The notes: generated from the sequence alone by a model not told the origin. Shown: positions 8,259-17,470, numbered from the stretch's first letter. The stretch: 64,000 nucleotides of DNA from CAZAMB01 sp964486335 (GCA_964486335.1 CAZAMB010000011.1:62001-126000); one strand, 5' to 3'. A program made the numbers and translations.

Positions 8259-9527
8259 TCACTTTGAACGCGCCGGAAGCGCCCGACTCTCCGGGTGAAT
8301 CGTGGCGGCCAACTCTTCGATCACTCGATTCGCAACAAGCCGCCCCGCCGAAGTCAGCGCAATGCGTTGGCAGTCTGCCATCAACAGGCCTTGTTCGATA
8401 AGCCGCGACAGCGTGTCTCCAAAGAGCACAAGCGGATCGACCCCGGTTCGATTGCGAAAATCCGCGATCGATAGTCCTTCGTTGAGCCGAAGCTGCATCA
8501 GGATCATCTCCAGCATCAACGTCTCGCCTTCGATCAACTCCGATTCGACCTCGGCATGTCCGAACTCGTCGATCATCCGAACGTACCCGGTCACGTCCGC
8601 CACGTTCCTGTATCGCCGGGTAACGGTCATGCCCGACCGAATCGCGCTCGACCGAATGGGCGGCTCGACGACCGCGGGCAGACAACCCGCCGCCGACGGA
8701 CCCACGCCGATGTACGGCTGATTTCGCCAATACAACAGGTTGTGCCGGCTCTCACAACCCGGCCTCGCATAGTTGCTGATTTCGTATTGAACATACCCGG
8801 CCGCCGCGAGCGTCTGCACGGTGGCCTCAAACATCTCCGCCTCGAGGTTCTCGTCACAGGGCAGCAACCGGCCCGCGACGCGCAGTGCCGTCAATCGCGT
8901 GGCAGGCTCAAAAGTCAGCCCGTAACAGGAGACATGATCCGGGCCAAGCTCGATGGCGCGGCTCAGCGACGACAACCAGCCGGCCAACGTCTGACCCGGA
9001 ATGCCGAAAATAAGGTCCAGATTGATCTGTCCCATGTTCGCTCGGCGAAGGATGTTGACGGACGCTGGAATGTCGTCCGGTGAATGCAGTCGTTCGAGCA
9101 CCGCCAAGTCCGCCGATTCAAAGGACTGAGCGCCCATCGAAACACGTGACACGCCCGATTCAACCAGCAGTCGGGCCTTGGCGTCATCCACGGTCGCGGG
9201 GTTGGCTTCGACCGTGAACTCCTCCAGCTCCAAAATATCGACGAGCGCGGCAATATGTCCCAGCAACCGGCTCAACAGTTCAAAGGGTAACAAAGTCGGA
9301 GTACCGCCGCCGAGGAACACCGTTCGAACGCGAATGTAAGAATCGGTCAGTCTTGCGGACAGTTCGCGGCAGACCCGATCGACGAGCGGGTTTGGGTCTC
9401 GTCCTTTCAGCGCGACGGAAAAAAAATCGCAATACCCGCACTTGGTTTCACAAAAAGGGATGTGGACATAAAGCCCTCCGGCAGAGTCAGCTTCTGGAAC
9501 TGGAGGGTTCGAGATCGCCATCGCCAT
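8259..9527 (-). CDS. hemW: HemW-type radical SAM protein (coproporphyrinogen oxidase-like)
   Basis: GGLYVHIPFCETKCGYCDFFS contains the radical SAM CxxxCxxC preceded by YVHIPFC, as in HemW/HemN. FLGGGTPTLL and FTVEANPATV follow, then INLDLIFGIPGQT, YEISNYARPG and RHNLLYWRNQPYIGVGPSA. The family's short N-terminal region and C-terminal winged domain fit HemW, a heme chaperone, better than true oxygen-independent HemN, but motifs alone do not separate them completely. It is the first gene of the minus-strand run toward pabA and thiSG and is divergent from the FHA gene. Confidence 0.9.
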   Translation of the reverse strand: MAMAISNPPVPEADSAGGLYVHIPFCETKCGYCDFFSVALKGRDPNPLVDRVCRELSARLTDSYIRVRTVFLGGGTPTLLPFELLSRLLGHIAALVDILELEEFTVEANPATVDDAKARLLVESGVSRVSMGAQSFESADLAVLERLHSPDDIPASVNILRRANMGQINLDLIFGIPGQTLAGWLSSLSRAIELGPDHVSCYGLTFEPATRLTALRVAGRLLPCDENLEAEMFEATVQTLAAAGYVQYEISNYARPGCESRHNLLYWRNQPYIGVGPSAAGCLPAVVEPPIRSSAIRSGMTVTRRYRNVADVTGYVRMIDEFGHAEVESELIEGETLMLEMILMQLRLNEGLSIADFRNRTGVDPLVLFGDTLSRLIEQGLLMADCQRIALTSAGRLVANRVIEELAATIHPESRALPARSK

Positions 9528-9650
9528 CTTATCTTATCGAAATTCATGGGCCCGGTCACGGAATCCGTGTTCCCCTGCGAACCGCAGTCGATCTGCCCAA
9601 GGGCGCTATCCCGGCGGTTCTCGGCATCGTCCGAGTGATTATTCCACAAT

Positions 9651-9679
9651 TTGAAGAACCGCACCGCGTAGGGTATAGT
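9651..9679 (+). promoter_or_regulatory. Sigma-70-type promoter of the FHA gene
   Basis: TTGAAG at 9651-9656 and TATAGT at 9674-9679 are separated by exactly 17 bp. The -10 lies 93 bp before the FHA start codon at 9773, in the divergent gap with hemW. Match to consensus is good at both hexamers; there is no experimental support. Confidence 0.6.
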
Positions 9680-9772
9680 TAATCGGGCGCATTTCCCCAT
9701 ACGGTCTGCGGCGCGAGTTTCAGACCCTGGGGAGAACCGGTTTCCATCGGCAGAGTGCCGAGGCGACATCGT

Positions 9773-10264
9773 ATGATCAAGGCCAAGCTCATCATGTTTC
9801 GCGAAGACGGCAGTCGGCGGGAGTTTCCGCTGGCGCCCGGCGCGACGACCGTCGGCCGGAAGGACGATTGCACCATTCGCATTCCCTTGGCGATGGTCTC
9901 TCGCCGGCACTGCGAAATCTTCACCGAGGCGGACTCGATCACCATCAAGGATTTGGGCGCCGCAAACGGAACCTATCTCAACAACCGCCGCATCAGCGAG
10001 GAAGAGCTGGAAGCCGGTGACCAGATTGTGATCGGCCCGGTCGTGTTCACGGTCCAGATCAACGGCGAACCGGGCGACGATGAAATTGTCCAGATTCGGA
10101 CAAAAGTCGGGTCGGCCTCGGCCTCCGGATCGGGCGCCGCGCGCGTGGGCACCTCCAAGCACGTGTATGTGTCCGATGAGGAAGTCGATCCGATTTCGGC
10201 GCTGGAAGCGCTGGCATCGAGCGCCGATCAAACGGCCATTCACCCCGAAGACGAGGAACCGTAA
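9773..10264 (+). CDS. FHA-domain protein
   Basis: A cytoplasmic forkhead-associated domain fills residues 1-100, a phosphothreonine-binding beta sandwich. The core signature is complete: TTVGRKDDCTIRIPL (GR), VSRRHCEIF (S/RH), and DLGAANGTYLNNRRI (NGT). The remaining ~60 residues are a low-complexity acidic tail without recognisable domain. I start at ATG 9773 (MIKAKLIMF), 18 bp inside the longest ORF, because the FHA strand begins there. No Ser/Thr kinase gene is in the window, so its partner is unknown. Its promoter is listed separately. Confidence 0.9.
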   Translation: MIKAKLIMFREDGSRREFPLAPGATTVGRKDDCTIRIPLAMVSRRHCEIFTEADSITIKDLGAANGTYLNNRRISEEELEAGDQIVIGPVVFTVQINGEPGDDEIVQIRTKVGSASASGSGAARVGTSKHVYVSDEEVDPISALEALASSADQTAIHPEDEEP

Positions 10265-10361
10265 ACAAGTTTCCGTCGTCCGGTGGTTTCAACAACGGTC
10301 GCGACTCGGGCCGCACCGATGAATCGGCTTCGCCAGTCGATCAAAAAACTCGCCGGTATCC

Positions 10362-10931
10362 ATGAACTCGACCAGCGACAATTGGACCGAGGGACACGGG
10401 CAGACCCCGGCCGCCGACCGGACTCCCAGACAAACGCTTCCCTCTGCCTTCAACCGCAACTCACTTGTCTCGCGTGGGGACCGACCGACCAAGGTGTTTC
10501 GCTCCGTTGTTCTGCTGCTCGTATGCGCCGGCGTGCTGCTTGTCTTCATCGCGTTGCTGGGCGACTGGCGCCGAGAGCACAATATTCGCACCCGACTGGA
10601 TGAACATGCGGCCATTTATGCCGCTCGCTTGGGCGAGGGCAGTACGCTTCCCCTCAATTTAGAGTTGGATGTTCCGCGCGATCCGAAATCGCGGTTGATC
10701 GAAGCCTGGATTTCCCCCGCCGACGCCGCCCTACTTCGAGGCCGCCCGGACCCTGTGCTGGCGGCGTGGACCGTCCCCATCGTCCGAGTGCTGGGAACCG
10801 ACGGCCGCGGTGTCATCATGTTCGAGGGCGGACGATTCGAATCGAAGTGGCTCACCTTGGAAGCGTTCGAAAAAACGCTTGCAGAGCAATCCCGAGCGGT
10901 GAGCACCTTGCGGGGCGCCGACCCAGAATAA
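10362..10931 (+). CDS. Single-pass membrane protein of unknown function
   Basis: 189 residues: a hydrophilic N-terminus (about 45 residues), one strong membrane helix (VFRSVVLLLVCAGVLLVFIAL), then a ~125-residue likely periplasmic domain with no motif I recognise. The helix is followed by DWRREH. It follows the FHA gene by 97 bp on the same strand and may share its transcript. No Shine-Dalgarno sequence is obvious at the ATG. Confidence 0.65.
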   Translation: MNSTSDNWTEGHGQTPAADRTPRQTLPSAFNRNSLVSRGDRPTKVFRSVVLLLVCAGVLLVFIALLGDWRREHNIRTRLDEHAAIYAARLGEGSTLPLNLELDVPRDPKSRLIEAWISPADAALLRGRPDPVLAAWTVPIVRVLGTDGRGVIMFEGGRFESKWLTLEAFEKTLAEQSRAVSTLRGADPE

Positions 10932-10974
10932 GCCCCTTGGTTGCGTAGGCTGCCACCCTGCTTGGCCGATGATC

Positions 10975-11030
10975 GAACTCTCTGGTCGATGGCTTGGGGG
11001 CAATAGCGACAGCGGCGACCAGCCGCTTCG
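10975..11030. repeat. Palindromic intergenic element
   Basis: Between the membrane protein and the sigma factor the sequence contains a perfect stem AGCGGC-gacca-GCCGCT, followed by a short unstructured stretch with no ORF. There is no T-run, so it is not a convincing terminator. It resembles the short palindromes seen in other gaps of this window. Confidence 0.35.
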
Positions 11031-11109
11031 TACCTCCGATCTCTTTGCCGTGAAAAACTCGGTTGGCTTTCGGCGAAACGAGCATTGGTCCGATAAGTAA
11101 GTAATACAG

Positions 11110-11134
11110 GGAACCTTGACGGTGTTACAGCGTC
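11110..11134 (+). promoter_or_regulatory. ECF-type (extracytoplasmic sigma) promoter, probably autoregulatory
   Basis: GGAACC at 11110-11115 and CGTCAA starting at 11131 are 15 bp apart, matching the common ECF-sigma pattern (GGAAC ... CGTC). It lies directly before the ECF sigma gene, and its predicted transcription start near 11141 leaves a short leader to the ATG at 11152. This also argues against the longer TTG-initiated ORF beginning at 11116, inside the promoter. ECF factors commonly transcribe their own operon. Confidence 0.5.
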
Positions 11135-11151
11135 AAAACAAGAGAATCGCG

Positions 11152-11757
11152 ATGGACCCCGGCGAAATGATGGAGGCATCAGACGCCGACTTGGTGCGCC
11201 GGGTCAAACGAGGCGAAACCGAGGCCTTTGGCGATCTCGTTCGACGGTACCAGGACCGGGTGTTCAATACTTGCTGGCGGATCTGCGGTCATCTTGAAGA
11301 TGCCCGGGATTTGACGCAGGATGCGTTTCTCAAGGCATTGGAGAGCCTCGGCGGGTTTCGAGAAGAGAGCGGGTTCTATACCTGGGTTTTCCGAGTGGCC
11401 GTCAACTTGTCGCTCAGTCATCGGCGGACCGCCGGTCGCCGGCGGACCCTATCGCTTGGCGATGCCGGCGCAGCCGGTGGAACTCAGGCGGAGGAACTCG
11501 CCCGGCAAGCTCGGCAGCCGCACGACGGCGATGCGGCGCGCGGCGGTACGACGGTGGAATCGCAAGGCCGCGTCGTTCAGGCGTTGCAGGCATTGGACGA
11601 CGAGCATCGGGCGGTGATCGTGCTTCGGGATATCGAGGGTTTTGATTACGAGAATATCGGCGCGATCCTCGAGATTCCACCGGGAACGGTCAAATCGCGC
11701 CTGCACCGGGCGCGCATGGCGTTGCGCGATTCGTTGCTTCGCATGGGTGTGACATGA
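11152..11757 (+). CDS. ECF RNA polymerase sigma factor (RpoE-like)
   Basis: Region 2 is clear: AFGDLVRRYQDRVFNTCWRICGHLEDARDLTQDAFLKALESLGGFREESGF, with the DLTQDAF core-binding motif and YTWVFRVAVNLSLSHRR (region 2.4). A ~65-residue linker follows. Region 4 is VVQALQALDDEHRAVIVLRDIEGFDYENIGAILEIPPGTVKSRLHRARMALRD, with the helix-turn-helix for the -35 element. I use ATG 11152 because an ECF-type promoter occupies 11110-11134. Its stop overlaps the start of the membrane anti-sigma gene (ATGA), the usual regulator pairing. The inducing signal is unknown. Confidence 0.93.
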   Translation: MDPGEMMEASDADLVRRVKRGETEAFGDLVRRYQDRVFNTCWRICGHLEDARDLTQDAFLKALESLGGFREESGFYTWVFRVAVNLSLSHRRTAGRRRTLSLGDAGAAGGTQAEELARQARQPHDGDAARGGTTVESQGRVVQALQALDDEHRAVIVLRDIEGFDYENIGAILEIPPGTVKSRLHRARMALRDSLLRMGVT

Positions 11758-13244
11758 AACCCGAGCAGCTATCCGAACTCCTGTCCAGTTATCTCGACGG
11801 CGAAGTGACCGAGCGGGAACGGGCCGTTGTAGAGCGCGCATTGCGTGACGATCCTTCGGCGCGGCGGCTTCTGGAGGAACTGCGCGCCGTCGCCCACGCC
11901 GTCGCCGGTCTGCCGCGGCATGCCGCCCCGGCGACGCTGGAGTCCGACCTCGCAGCCCAGCTGGAGCGCTCCGCGCTGATCGGCGGCGACGACGAACCGT
12001 TTTCCCATCGAACCGCCCGCGGATCCAATCGCGCTTCGCGATTCGCGGTCGCGGCGATGTTCGGCGTCGTTGTGCTGGCGGGATGGTGGTTTCTCGTCCA
12101 CGACGGCGGCAAAAGCTCCGGGGGACCGGGGCAGTCGATCGTCATGACGGATTCAAACACGACGCGGTCTCCCGCCGAAGCAATCACGCCCGCGACCGGC
12201 GATGCGATATTCCGACGATCAAGGGCTCGTGAGTCAGACGATCGCGCGCAGCCGCTTCCGGTCGAGTCGCGAATCGCGGCGGGCGTTGCGCCCAAAGAAC
12301 TGCTCACGCAGTCGTTTGGCGTCGAAACGGTTCGCCTTCAGGTTGCCGCGACGAACACGGTCGAGCGCGACGCGATGGCGTCGCGTTTGGCCGATCGGTT
12401 AACCAGGCGAAACACGGAAAACCTCGCCCGGCGCGACGACCGATCCGCAGGCCAAAAGGAACGAATCCAGTCCTTTTACCTCGTGGGCAAGCCGGGGGTT
12501 AACTTCGCGGACGCGCGTCAGCAACAGGTCCTGGTTCGCGTGCCGCGGTCGGAAGCGGCCGCGGTGGTTGATGAACTGGCTGCGGTCGCGGGCGCCGAGG
12601 ATCGCATTGAGTTGCGCGCCGGTCCTATCGCGGTGAAGGGCGCGGAAACCGCGCGCGTACTCCTCCGGGGTGAGGAGCGGAAGGACGCAGCGGCGGCGTC
12701 GGACGACCAGGTCGATCAAGTAGATGCGATCGCCGCTTCCAAACCAAACTCGGACAAGGAGCCCGCCGGGTTCAATCTGCTGACCGGGTTGATGAAAGTC
12801 GTCGGGTTGGCCGAGAAGTCCAAAGGTCCGATGGAATCAAAGGCCGAACCCGAAGAAGCCGATGCCGACCGAACTGCGGTCGCCGCCGGACGCGACGCGA
12901 CGGCGGATGAGAGCGCGACCGAAGACCTTCGATCAATACCCGCGCCGGACTCGGCCTCCGCCAAGTCCGGTACGCGATCGCGATCGTTGGTGGACAGCCG
13001 GCGGGCCGAAGCTGAAAAGTCGTCGCCCGCCGCCCGTTCGGCCCGTGCGAAACGGCTCGACGACACGCCGCCCGCCACAATAGTCACGGCGATGATGAAG
13101 GAAGAGGTCGGGGCAGGGAACAACGTTGCCGAGACCGACGAATACGTGACGATTGTGATTGAATTCGTGATTCCCGCGCGAGCACCCGCGCTATCCCCCA
13201 AGAACCAGCCCACCCCGCCTCGACCGACGAACTCTCCGCGGTAA
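11754..13244 (+). CDS. Membrane-anchored anti-sigma factor, long form
   Basis: Residues 1-75 carry the short helical cytoplasmic motif shared by many anti-sigma factors (LLSSYLDGEVTERERAVVERAL). A membrane helix follows at about 96-115 (RFAVAAMFGVVVLAGWWFLV), then a ~380-residue periplasmic region with a possible folded part around residues 185-305 and a Ala/Glu/Ser-rich low-complexity linker. The zinc-binding HxxxCxxC of ZAS-type anti-sigmas is absent. Start codon overlaps the sigma stop by 4 bp. It probably tethers the upstream ECF sigma until a periplasmic signal releases it; the mechanism cannot be read from sequence. Confidence 0.8.
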   Translation: MKPEQLSELLSSYLDGEVTERERAVVERALRDDPSARRLLEELRAVAHAVAGLPRHAAPATLESDLAAQLERSALIGGDDEPFSHRTARGSNRASRFAVAAMFGVVVLAGWWFLVHDGGKSSGGPGQSIVMTDSNTTRSPAEAITPATGDAIFRRSRARESDDRAQPLPVESRIAAGVAPKELLTQSFGVETVRLQVAATNTVERDAMASRLADRLTRRNTENLARRDDRSAGQKERIQSFYLVGKPGVNFADARQQQVLVRVPRSEAAAVVDELAAVAGAEDRIELRAGPIAVKGAETARVLLRGEERKDAAAASDDQVDQVDAIAASKPNSDKEPAGFNLLTGLMKVVGLAEKSKGPMESKAEPEEADADRTAVAAGRDATADESATEDLRSIPAPDSASAKSGTRSRSLVDSRRAEAEKSSPAARSARAKRLDDTPPATIVTAMMKEEVGAGNNVAETDEYVTIVIEFVIPARAPALSPKNQPTPPRPTNSPR

Positions 13245-13273
13245 GATACCCTCCGCGAAGGGACCGATGAAAC

Positions 13274-14059
13274 ATGCCGACAGCCGGCGAGGCAAAACAC
13301 GCACGAGAACCAAGCATCGACCGGGAGAATGAAATCATCGGGCAACCGATCGAAAGTCTTCCGGACGATCTCTCCCGGCCGCGAGGCTTGCGCCCACTTC
13401 CCAACGACACTCCCGGCTCGCATCGTCGTTGGTGGTTGGCCATCGTCGCGGCCGGCGGTTTTTCGCTTCCGTTCGCGTGGCTTCTCGCCTATGCCGCGAT
13501 GCTGCCGTTTTACCTCGGCGTGTTTTTCTTCATGCTGTTCGGATTGCTGATCGGGGCAACGGTATACCGTATCGCGTCTCCGGGTCGACCGTATCGATCC
13601 CCGTCGCTGGTCATCGGAACCACTTTGCTGGTCGCCTTCGTGTTCGGATTCTCCCTCGTCAAGGAAAGCCGGGATTTTCCCGCATCCGCCGCCGAACGAG
13701 TGTCCCTTCGGAAACGAGACATTGGTGACCGATCCGTTGCGGAGCATCGCCGGGCCATCGCCGACGACCTCCGACGCTTTCTTTCAGAAAAGTATCCTCC
13801 CGGCGGGGTGTCGGCCTATGTTCGGTGGGCGCTGACTGATGGACGGATCAAACCCGGCGATCTGACGGTCATTGATCGCGGAATCGAGATTCCCGCGTCG
13901 CAAACTCGAATCGGGTGGGCGATTCGAGTCGTGCTGTCGATCGCGTTTCTCGGTTTCGGCATCGGCTCGCAAACCCTTTCGCTCCATCGGTCCGAGGAAC
14001 CGGGACAACGCCGCATCGCACCCTCCGACGAGGTCGAACCGAATCGCCGCGAACGCTGA
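13274..14059 (+). CDS. Membrane protein of unknown function
   Basis: 261 residues with about four membrane helices. The first three lie near WWLAIVAAGGFSLPFAWLLAY, MLPFYLGVFFFMLFGLLIG and SLVIGTTLLVAFVFGFSLV. One more sits near the end (GWAIRVVLSIAFLGFGIG). A ~85-residue soluble segment precedes the last helix. No family recognised. It starts 29 bp after the anti-sigma gene and is likely co-transcribed with the sigma operon, so it could be part of that envelope response. Confidence 0.7.
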   Translation: MPTAGEAKHAREPSIDRENEIIGQPIESLPDDLSRPRGLRPLPNDTPGSHRRWWLAIVAAGGFSLPFAWLLAYAAMLPFYLGVFFFMLFGLLIGATVYRIASPGRPYRSPSLVIGTTLLVAFVFGFSLVKESRDFPASAAERVSLRKRDIGDRSVAEHRRAIADDLRRFLSEKYPPGGVSAYVRWALTDGRIKPGDLTVIDRGIEIPASQTRIGWAIRVVLSIAFLGFGIGSQTLSLHRSEEPGQRRIAPSDEVEPNRRER

Positions 14060-14067
14060 GTCACTCC

Positions 14068-14475
14068 ATGCCCACGCAACCCCGCCTGCCCCGCTGGTCC
14101 GCTGGAATCATCGAACGGTCGGACAACCTCGTTCTCATCGTACTGCCCAAGGACGGTCCGCTGGTCAGCCGATTCTGGCAATTCCCTCGTGGGCCCGTCC
14201 GCCAAAACGAATCCCCTGAGGCGGCCATGAGGCGCATCGCCATCGATGAGCTCGGGTTGACCGTCGAAGTCGTCGTCGGCCAGCCACCGGTGGTGGAAAA
14301 GGTCGACGGCGAGGCCATCGAGCTTCGTTACTTTTTCTGTGGCACATCCGGCGGGCGGGAGACGAAAGGACCCTACGCCGAGACCCGCTGGGTCTCCAGG
14401 GGACATCTCCGGGAGTACGAATTCGACGCCGTCTCCAAACCGGTCGTGGATTGGATTCTCGAATCCCGCAAGTAG
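14068..14475 (+). CDS. Nudix hydrolase
   Basis: The Nudix box GX5EX7REUXEEXGU is recognisable as GPVRQNESPEAAMRRIAIDELGL, with the first Glu of REU replaced by Ile and EE read as DE. The enzyme would hydrolyse a nucleoside diphosphate linked to some group; the substrate is unknown. Flanking segments fit the fold: SAGIIER, FWQFPRG, and IELRYFFCG after the box. I use ATG 14068 (MPTQPRLPRW), 8 bp after the preceding stop; the longer ORF overlaps that gene. A hairpin follows the stop. Confidence 0.85.
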   Translation: MPTQPRLPRWSAGIIERSDNLVLIVLPKDGPLVSRFWQFPRGPVRQNESPEAAMRRIAIDELGLTVEVVVGQPPVVEKVDGEAIELRYFFCGTSGGRETKGPYAETRWVSRGHLREYEFDAVSKPVVDWILESRK

Positions 14476-14486
14476 ACGTCAGCGAA

Positions 14487-14523
14487 GAAGGCGAATCGCG
14501 GATCACGCGACTCGCCTTCCTTT
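14487..14523 (+). terminator. Hairpin terminator after the Nudix gene
   Basis: Arms gaaggcgaatcgcg (14487-14500) and cgcgactcgccttc (14506-14519) pair with one mismatch around a 5-base loop and are followed by cttta. It sits between the Nudix stop and the convergent sppA stop. The U-tract is short, so termination strength is uncertain. Confidence 0.55.
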
Positions 14524-14570
14524 AGCGGTGGGGACAATTCTTTTGGTCGGGGCATGTGCCCAGACCGGCG

Positions 14571-16430
14571 TCAGTGAATCAGGAACTCACCCGGCATGGC
14601 CAGAGCGACACCCTCGGCCTGCAACACGCCGAGAATCTGCAGTTGTCGCACGATGGCCCGCACTCGAAGCGGATCAAACCGTGCGATCATCGGCAACATC
14701 TCCTGGACGTGCGGCGCTTCGAGGAACATCGATGTCGCCGTGGCGCGAGTCGAGGCGTGACTCTCATCGTCTTTCTGCATGAACATGTCGAAGATCGTCG
14801 GCGGTTCGGGAATCACGCGGATTTCATATTCTCCGAGATTCGCACGTTCGGCGGCAAACTTGATGGCGTCCTCAAGACCGCCCATCTTGTCAACGAGTCC
14901 GAGCTCGAGCGCCTGAGCGCCGGTGAAGACGCGACCGCCGGCAATCTTGTCGATCGGCTTGGTCAGCTTGCCCTCGCGCGCCTTGGTCACGTGTCCCTTG
15001 AAGATTTCGTAAACGTCACCCATGTAATCGCGAATCTTCGCCCGTTCGGCATCGCTGAACTTCTCCGCCGAACTCATCATGCCGGCCATTTTTCCGCGGC
15101 GGTTCGCGTGCCAGTTCACGCCCAGCTTGTCCCACATGCCGGTCGTGACGATCTTTCCGCCGAGCACGCCGATTGACGCGGTGATGGTGTTGGGGTCGGC
15201 GAAGATCGTCTCGGCCGCACAGGTGACGTAGTACCCGCCGCTGCCCGCCACATTACCCATCGACACGATGAGCGGCTTCTTCGCCGCCACGCGTCGCGAG
15301 GCGTTGAGCATGATTTCGGACGCCAGCGCCGATCCGCCCGGCGAATCAACGCGCATCACCACGGCCTTGACCGTGTCGTCTTCGGCGGCCTTGTCGAGCG
15401 CGCGGCGGATCGTCGTGCTGAACGCCCCGCTCGCGCCGCCAAACGGGCTGGGTTCCGCTTCGCCGGTCACAATGGAACCCTCAACATACACCACCGCCAC
15501 GCTCGGCTCGCTATACACCTTGGGCGAAGGATTCAGCAATTTCATCAGGAACGTGAACATCGCGAACGGATCCTCGGGCATGGCCATGTCGTCCGCCTTG
15601 CCAAAGTCGGAAGCGAATTCGACGTCGTCTCCATATCGCTTCTTGATGTCGGCGATGAAGTCCTGACGGTGTTGCACCGAGTCAATCAGACCGGCCTTGA
15701 GCGCATCCTCGGCCGAATGGGGACCGCCGTCGACCAGTTCGGACATTTTTTCCGCGGTAACACCGCGACTCTCCGCCATTCGTTTCAGCATGGACGAATA
15801 AATGCCGTCCAGAAGCCACTTGTTCATTTCTTTCGCGGGATCGGAGGGACCGGTGCGCATAAAGATTTCGGCAGCGCTCTTGTAATCGCCGAAGGACTCG
15901 AAGTCGGGCGCGCAGCCCATCTTTTCCAGCGTTCCCCGCAAGTAGGGCGTTTCGCCGTACAACCCGGTCAACCACAGATCGCCCGTGGGAACGAGGCTGA
16001 TGTGCGAAGCGCCCGTGGCCAGCAGATAGGTCGCCGTATAGAGTTGTTCCGCGTGGACGAGCACCGGTTTGTCCACGGCGGCGAATTGTCGAAACGCCGT
16101 GTGCAACTCCTCGATCTGCGCAAGCCCCGGCCTGGCCTGCTCCAGATCCACAACGACCGCCACGACGCTGTTGTCGAGCCGTGCTTTCTTGAATCCCTCC
16201 AACAGCCCCTTCATGGATGGCGGTGGATTCTTTTCAAACAGAGGCGGCATGTTGACGGGCGTCTCGGCGATCGGCCCCTTGATCTTGAAGTAAGCGATTT
16301 TCTTCGTCGGCGCGTCATCACCCAGCGCCGAGCGGCCCAGGTTCTTGAGCTTCTCAAACTGCCCGAAAGCAACGCCCACAAGCAGAAGCGGGAAAAGAGC
16401 CACAGCCAACTTGTTGAATCGATGGTTCAT
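14571..16430 (-). CDS. sppA: Signal peptide peptidase SppA, 67K type
   Basis: A two-repeat (S49) membrane-bound serine protease that degrades cleaved signal peptides. In the second half MRVDSPGGSALASE and the nucleophile Ser in GNVAGSGGYYV are intact; the general-base Lys lies in the first half, ESFGDYKSAAEIF. A C-terminal FTGAQALELGLVDKMGG segment is standard. The ATG at 16428-16430 gives MNHRFNKLAVALFPLLLVGVAFG, an N-terminal signal/anchor, and has AGGAG about 8 bp upstream; the longer ORF has no such signal. Length ~619 residues matches the double-domain form, although E. coli-type enzymes are similar rather than identical. Confidence 0.93.
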   Translation of the reverse strand: MNHRFNKLAVALFPLLLVGVAFGQFEKLKNLGRSALGDDAPTKKIAYFKIKGPIAETPVNMPPLFEKNPPPSMKGLLEGFKKARLDNSVVAVVVDLEQARPGLAQIEELHTAFRQFAAVDKPVLVHAEQLYTATYLLATGASHISLVPTGDLWLTGLYGETPYLRGTLEKMGCAPDFESFGDYKSAAEIFMRTGPSDPAKEMNKWLLDGIYSSMLKRMAESRGVTAEKMSELVDGGPHSAEDALKAGLIDSVQHRQDFIADIKKRYGDDVEFASDFGKADDMAMPEDPFAMFTFLMKLLNPSPKVYSEPSVAVVYVEGSIVTGEAEPSPFGGASGAFSTTIRRALDKAAEDDTVKAVVMRVDSPGGSALASEIMLNASRRVAAKKPLIVSMGNVAGSGGYYVTCAAETIFADPNTITASIGVLGGKIVTTGMWDKLGVNWHANRRGKMAGMMSSAEKFSDAERAKIRDYMGDVYEIFKGHVTKAREGKLTKPIDKIAGGRVFTGAQALELGLVDKMGGLEDAIKFAAERANLGEYEIRVIPEPPTIFDMFMQKDDESHASTRATATSMFLEAPHVQEMLPMIARFDPLRVRAIVRQLQILGVLQAEGVALAMPGEFLIH

Positions 16431-16534
16431 CGCGGACGCTCCTGTAACGCACCTCGAAATCGAACTGACAGTCAACCAAGCCTAGCACGAGTATCGGCCT
16501 GTCGGTAGCCCTAACGACCACAATGTACAAGAGC

Positions 16535-17410
16535 TTACATCGACTTACCCCTCATGCGGCAAGAATCCACGACAGGAGGCATTCCCGTTCGCGGACGAAA
16601 GAACATCAGTCCGAAACCAAGGAGAAAAAGAACGATTCCACCCCCTAGAAACCACAATTGCGGCCTAAGGTACTCGGCGCATCCGTGTCGAAGCATGAAC
16701 AGTCCGGCGACCAGGAGACTTAGGCAGACCACGCTCCGAGTCACTCCTGCTCGACCCAGCAGCAAGAGCCATGCGACGGCGACAAGAGTGAGTTCACGGA
16801 AGGCTGGAAACACAGCGATGCCGTAGCCCGCCGCGCTGGGGATTTCGAGAAGTCCTCGCCACTGGAACTTGACTCCCTTGTCTGTCATTTCGACGGTCTT
16901 CGTCTTTCCCGGTCCCATCGTTTCGCCGAAGTCCGTCGCCACCCACACGTGGGAGAAATCCGTCACGAGGCGGGCGTCGTAATCGAGCGCGCGCAGAAGC
17001 GAAGCTGCGATCACCGCCCTACCGTCGCAATCCTCTCGACCCATTTGGACGACTTCCGCCACACTGGGAAAATAATCTGCCTGACCCCAGGTATTCCAAT
17101 CCCAGTCGTAAGGAACTTTTTCGAGAACGAATGCCTGGACCCATTTGAGTACATCGCGCGGTTTGGCATCAGGAGGCACTTTGTCACGAAACTCCTCGAC
17201 CCAGGGCTGCAGCACCGGTGCGTCAGGCTCGATCATCGCGTTGGGGTTGCTCCAATGTCGGAGATGGCGGACAAGCAGATGCGGGTACGGAAAACAAACG
17301 ATGGTGTACGCGAACAGGTAGATGATCCACTTGCACGGAATGCGGTAATACCAGCGAAGGCGATTGAGCGCAAAGATTCGCGAGGTTTTGCTCAGATCGT
17401 TCGTTCCCAT
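16535..17410 (-). CDS. Transglutaminase-like membrane protein
   Basis: Residues ~90-185 contain a transglutaminase/cysteine-protease-like core: GREDCDGRAVIAASLLRALDY (nucleophile Cys) and FSHVWVATD (His), with an Asp further on. One membrane helix lies near the N-terminus (KWIIYLFAYTIVCFPY) and two or three more at the C-terminus (LTLVAVAWLLLLGR, VVCLSLLVAGLFML, LGGGIVLFLLGFGLMFF). The core would face one side of the membrane. Such proteins often act as peptidases or deamidases or have lost activity. It is 104 bp upstream of sppA on the same strand and may be co-transcribed. Confidence 0.8.
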   Translation of the reverse strand: MGTNDLSKTSRIFALNRLRWYYRIPCKWIIYLFAYTIVCFPYPHLLVRHLRHWSNPNAMIEPDAPVLQPWVEEFRDKVPPDAKPRDVLKWVQAFVLEKVPYDWDWNTWGQADYFPSVAEVVQMGREDCDGRAVIAASLLRALDYDARLVTDFSHVWVATDFGETMGPGKTKTVEMTDKGVKFQWRGLLEIPSAAGYGIAVFPAFRELTLVAVAWLLLLGRAGVTRSVVCLSLLVAGLFMLRHGCAEYLRPQLWFLGGGIVLFLLGFGLMFFRPRTGMPPVVDSCRMRGKSM

Positions 17411-17470
17411 CGTTCAACTCCTCGTCGATTCTAGGCGGAAGTCGCGCGCTCGGCACGAAGACCATGGGTT

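Noticed and set aside
9419..9426. Run of eight A (T on the coding strand) in hemW as a slippage site
   Set aside because: It lies near the radical SAM motif in the essential N-terminus (CDFF) and a shorter product would lack function; no sign of programmed use.
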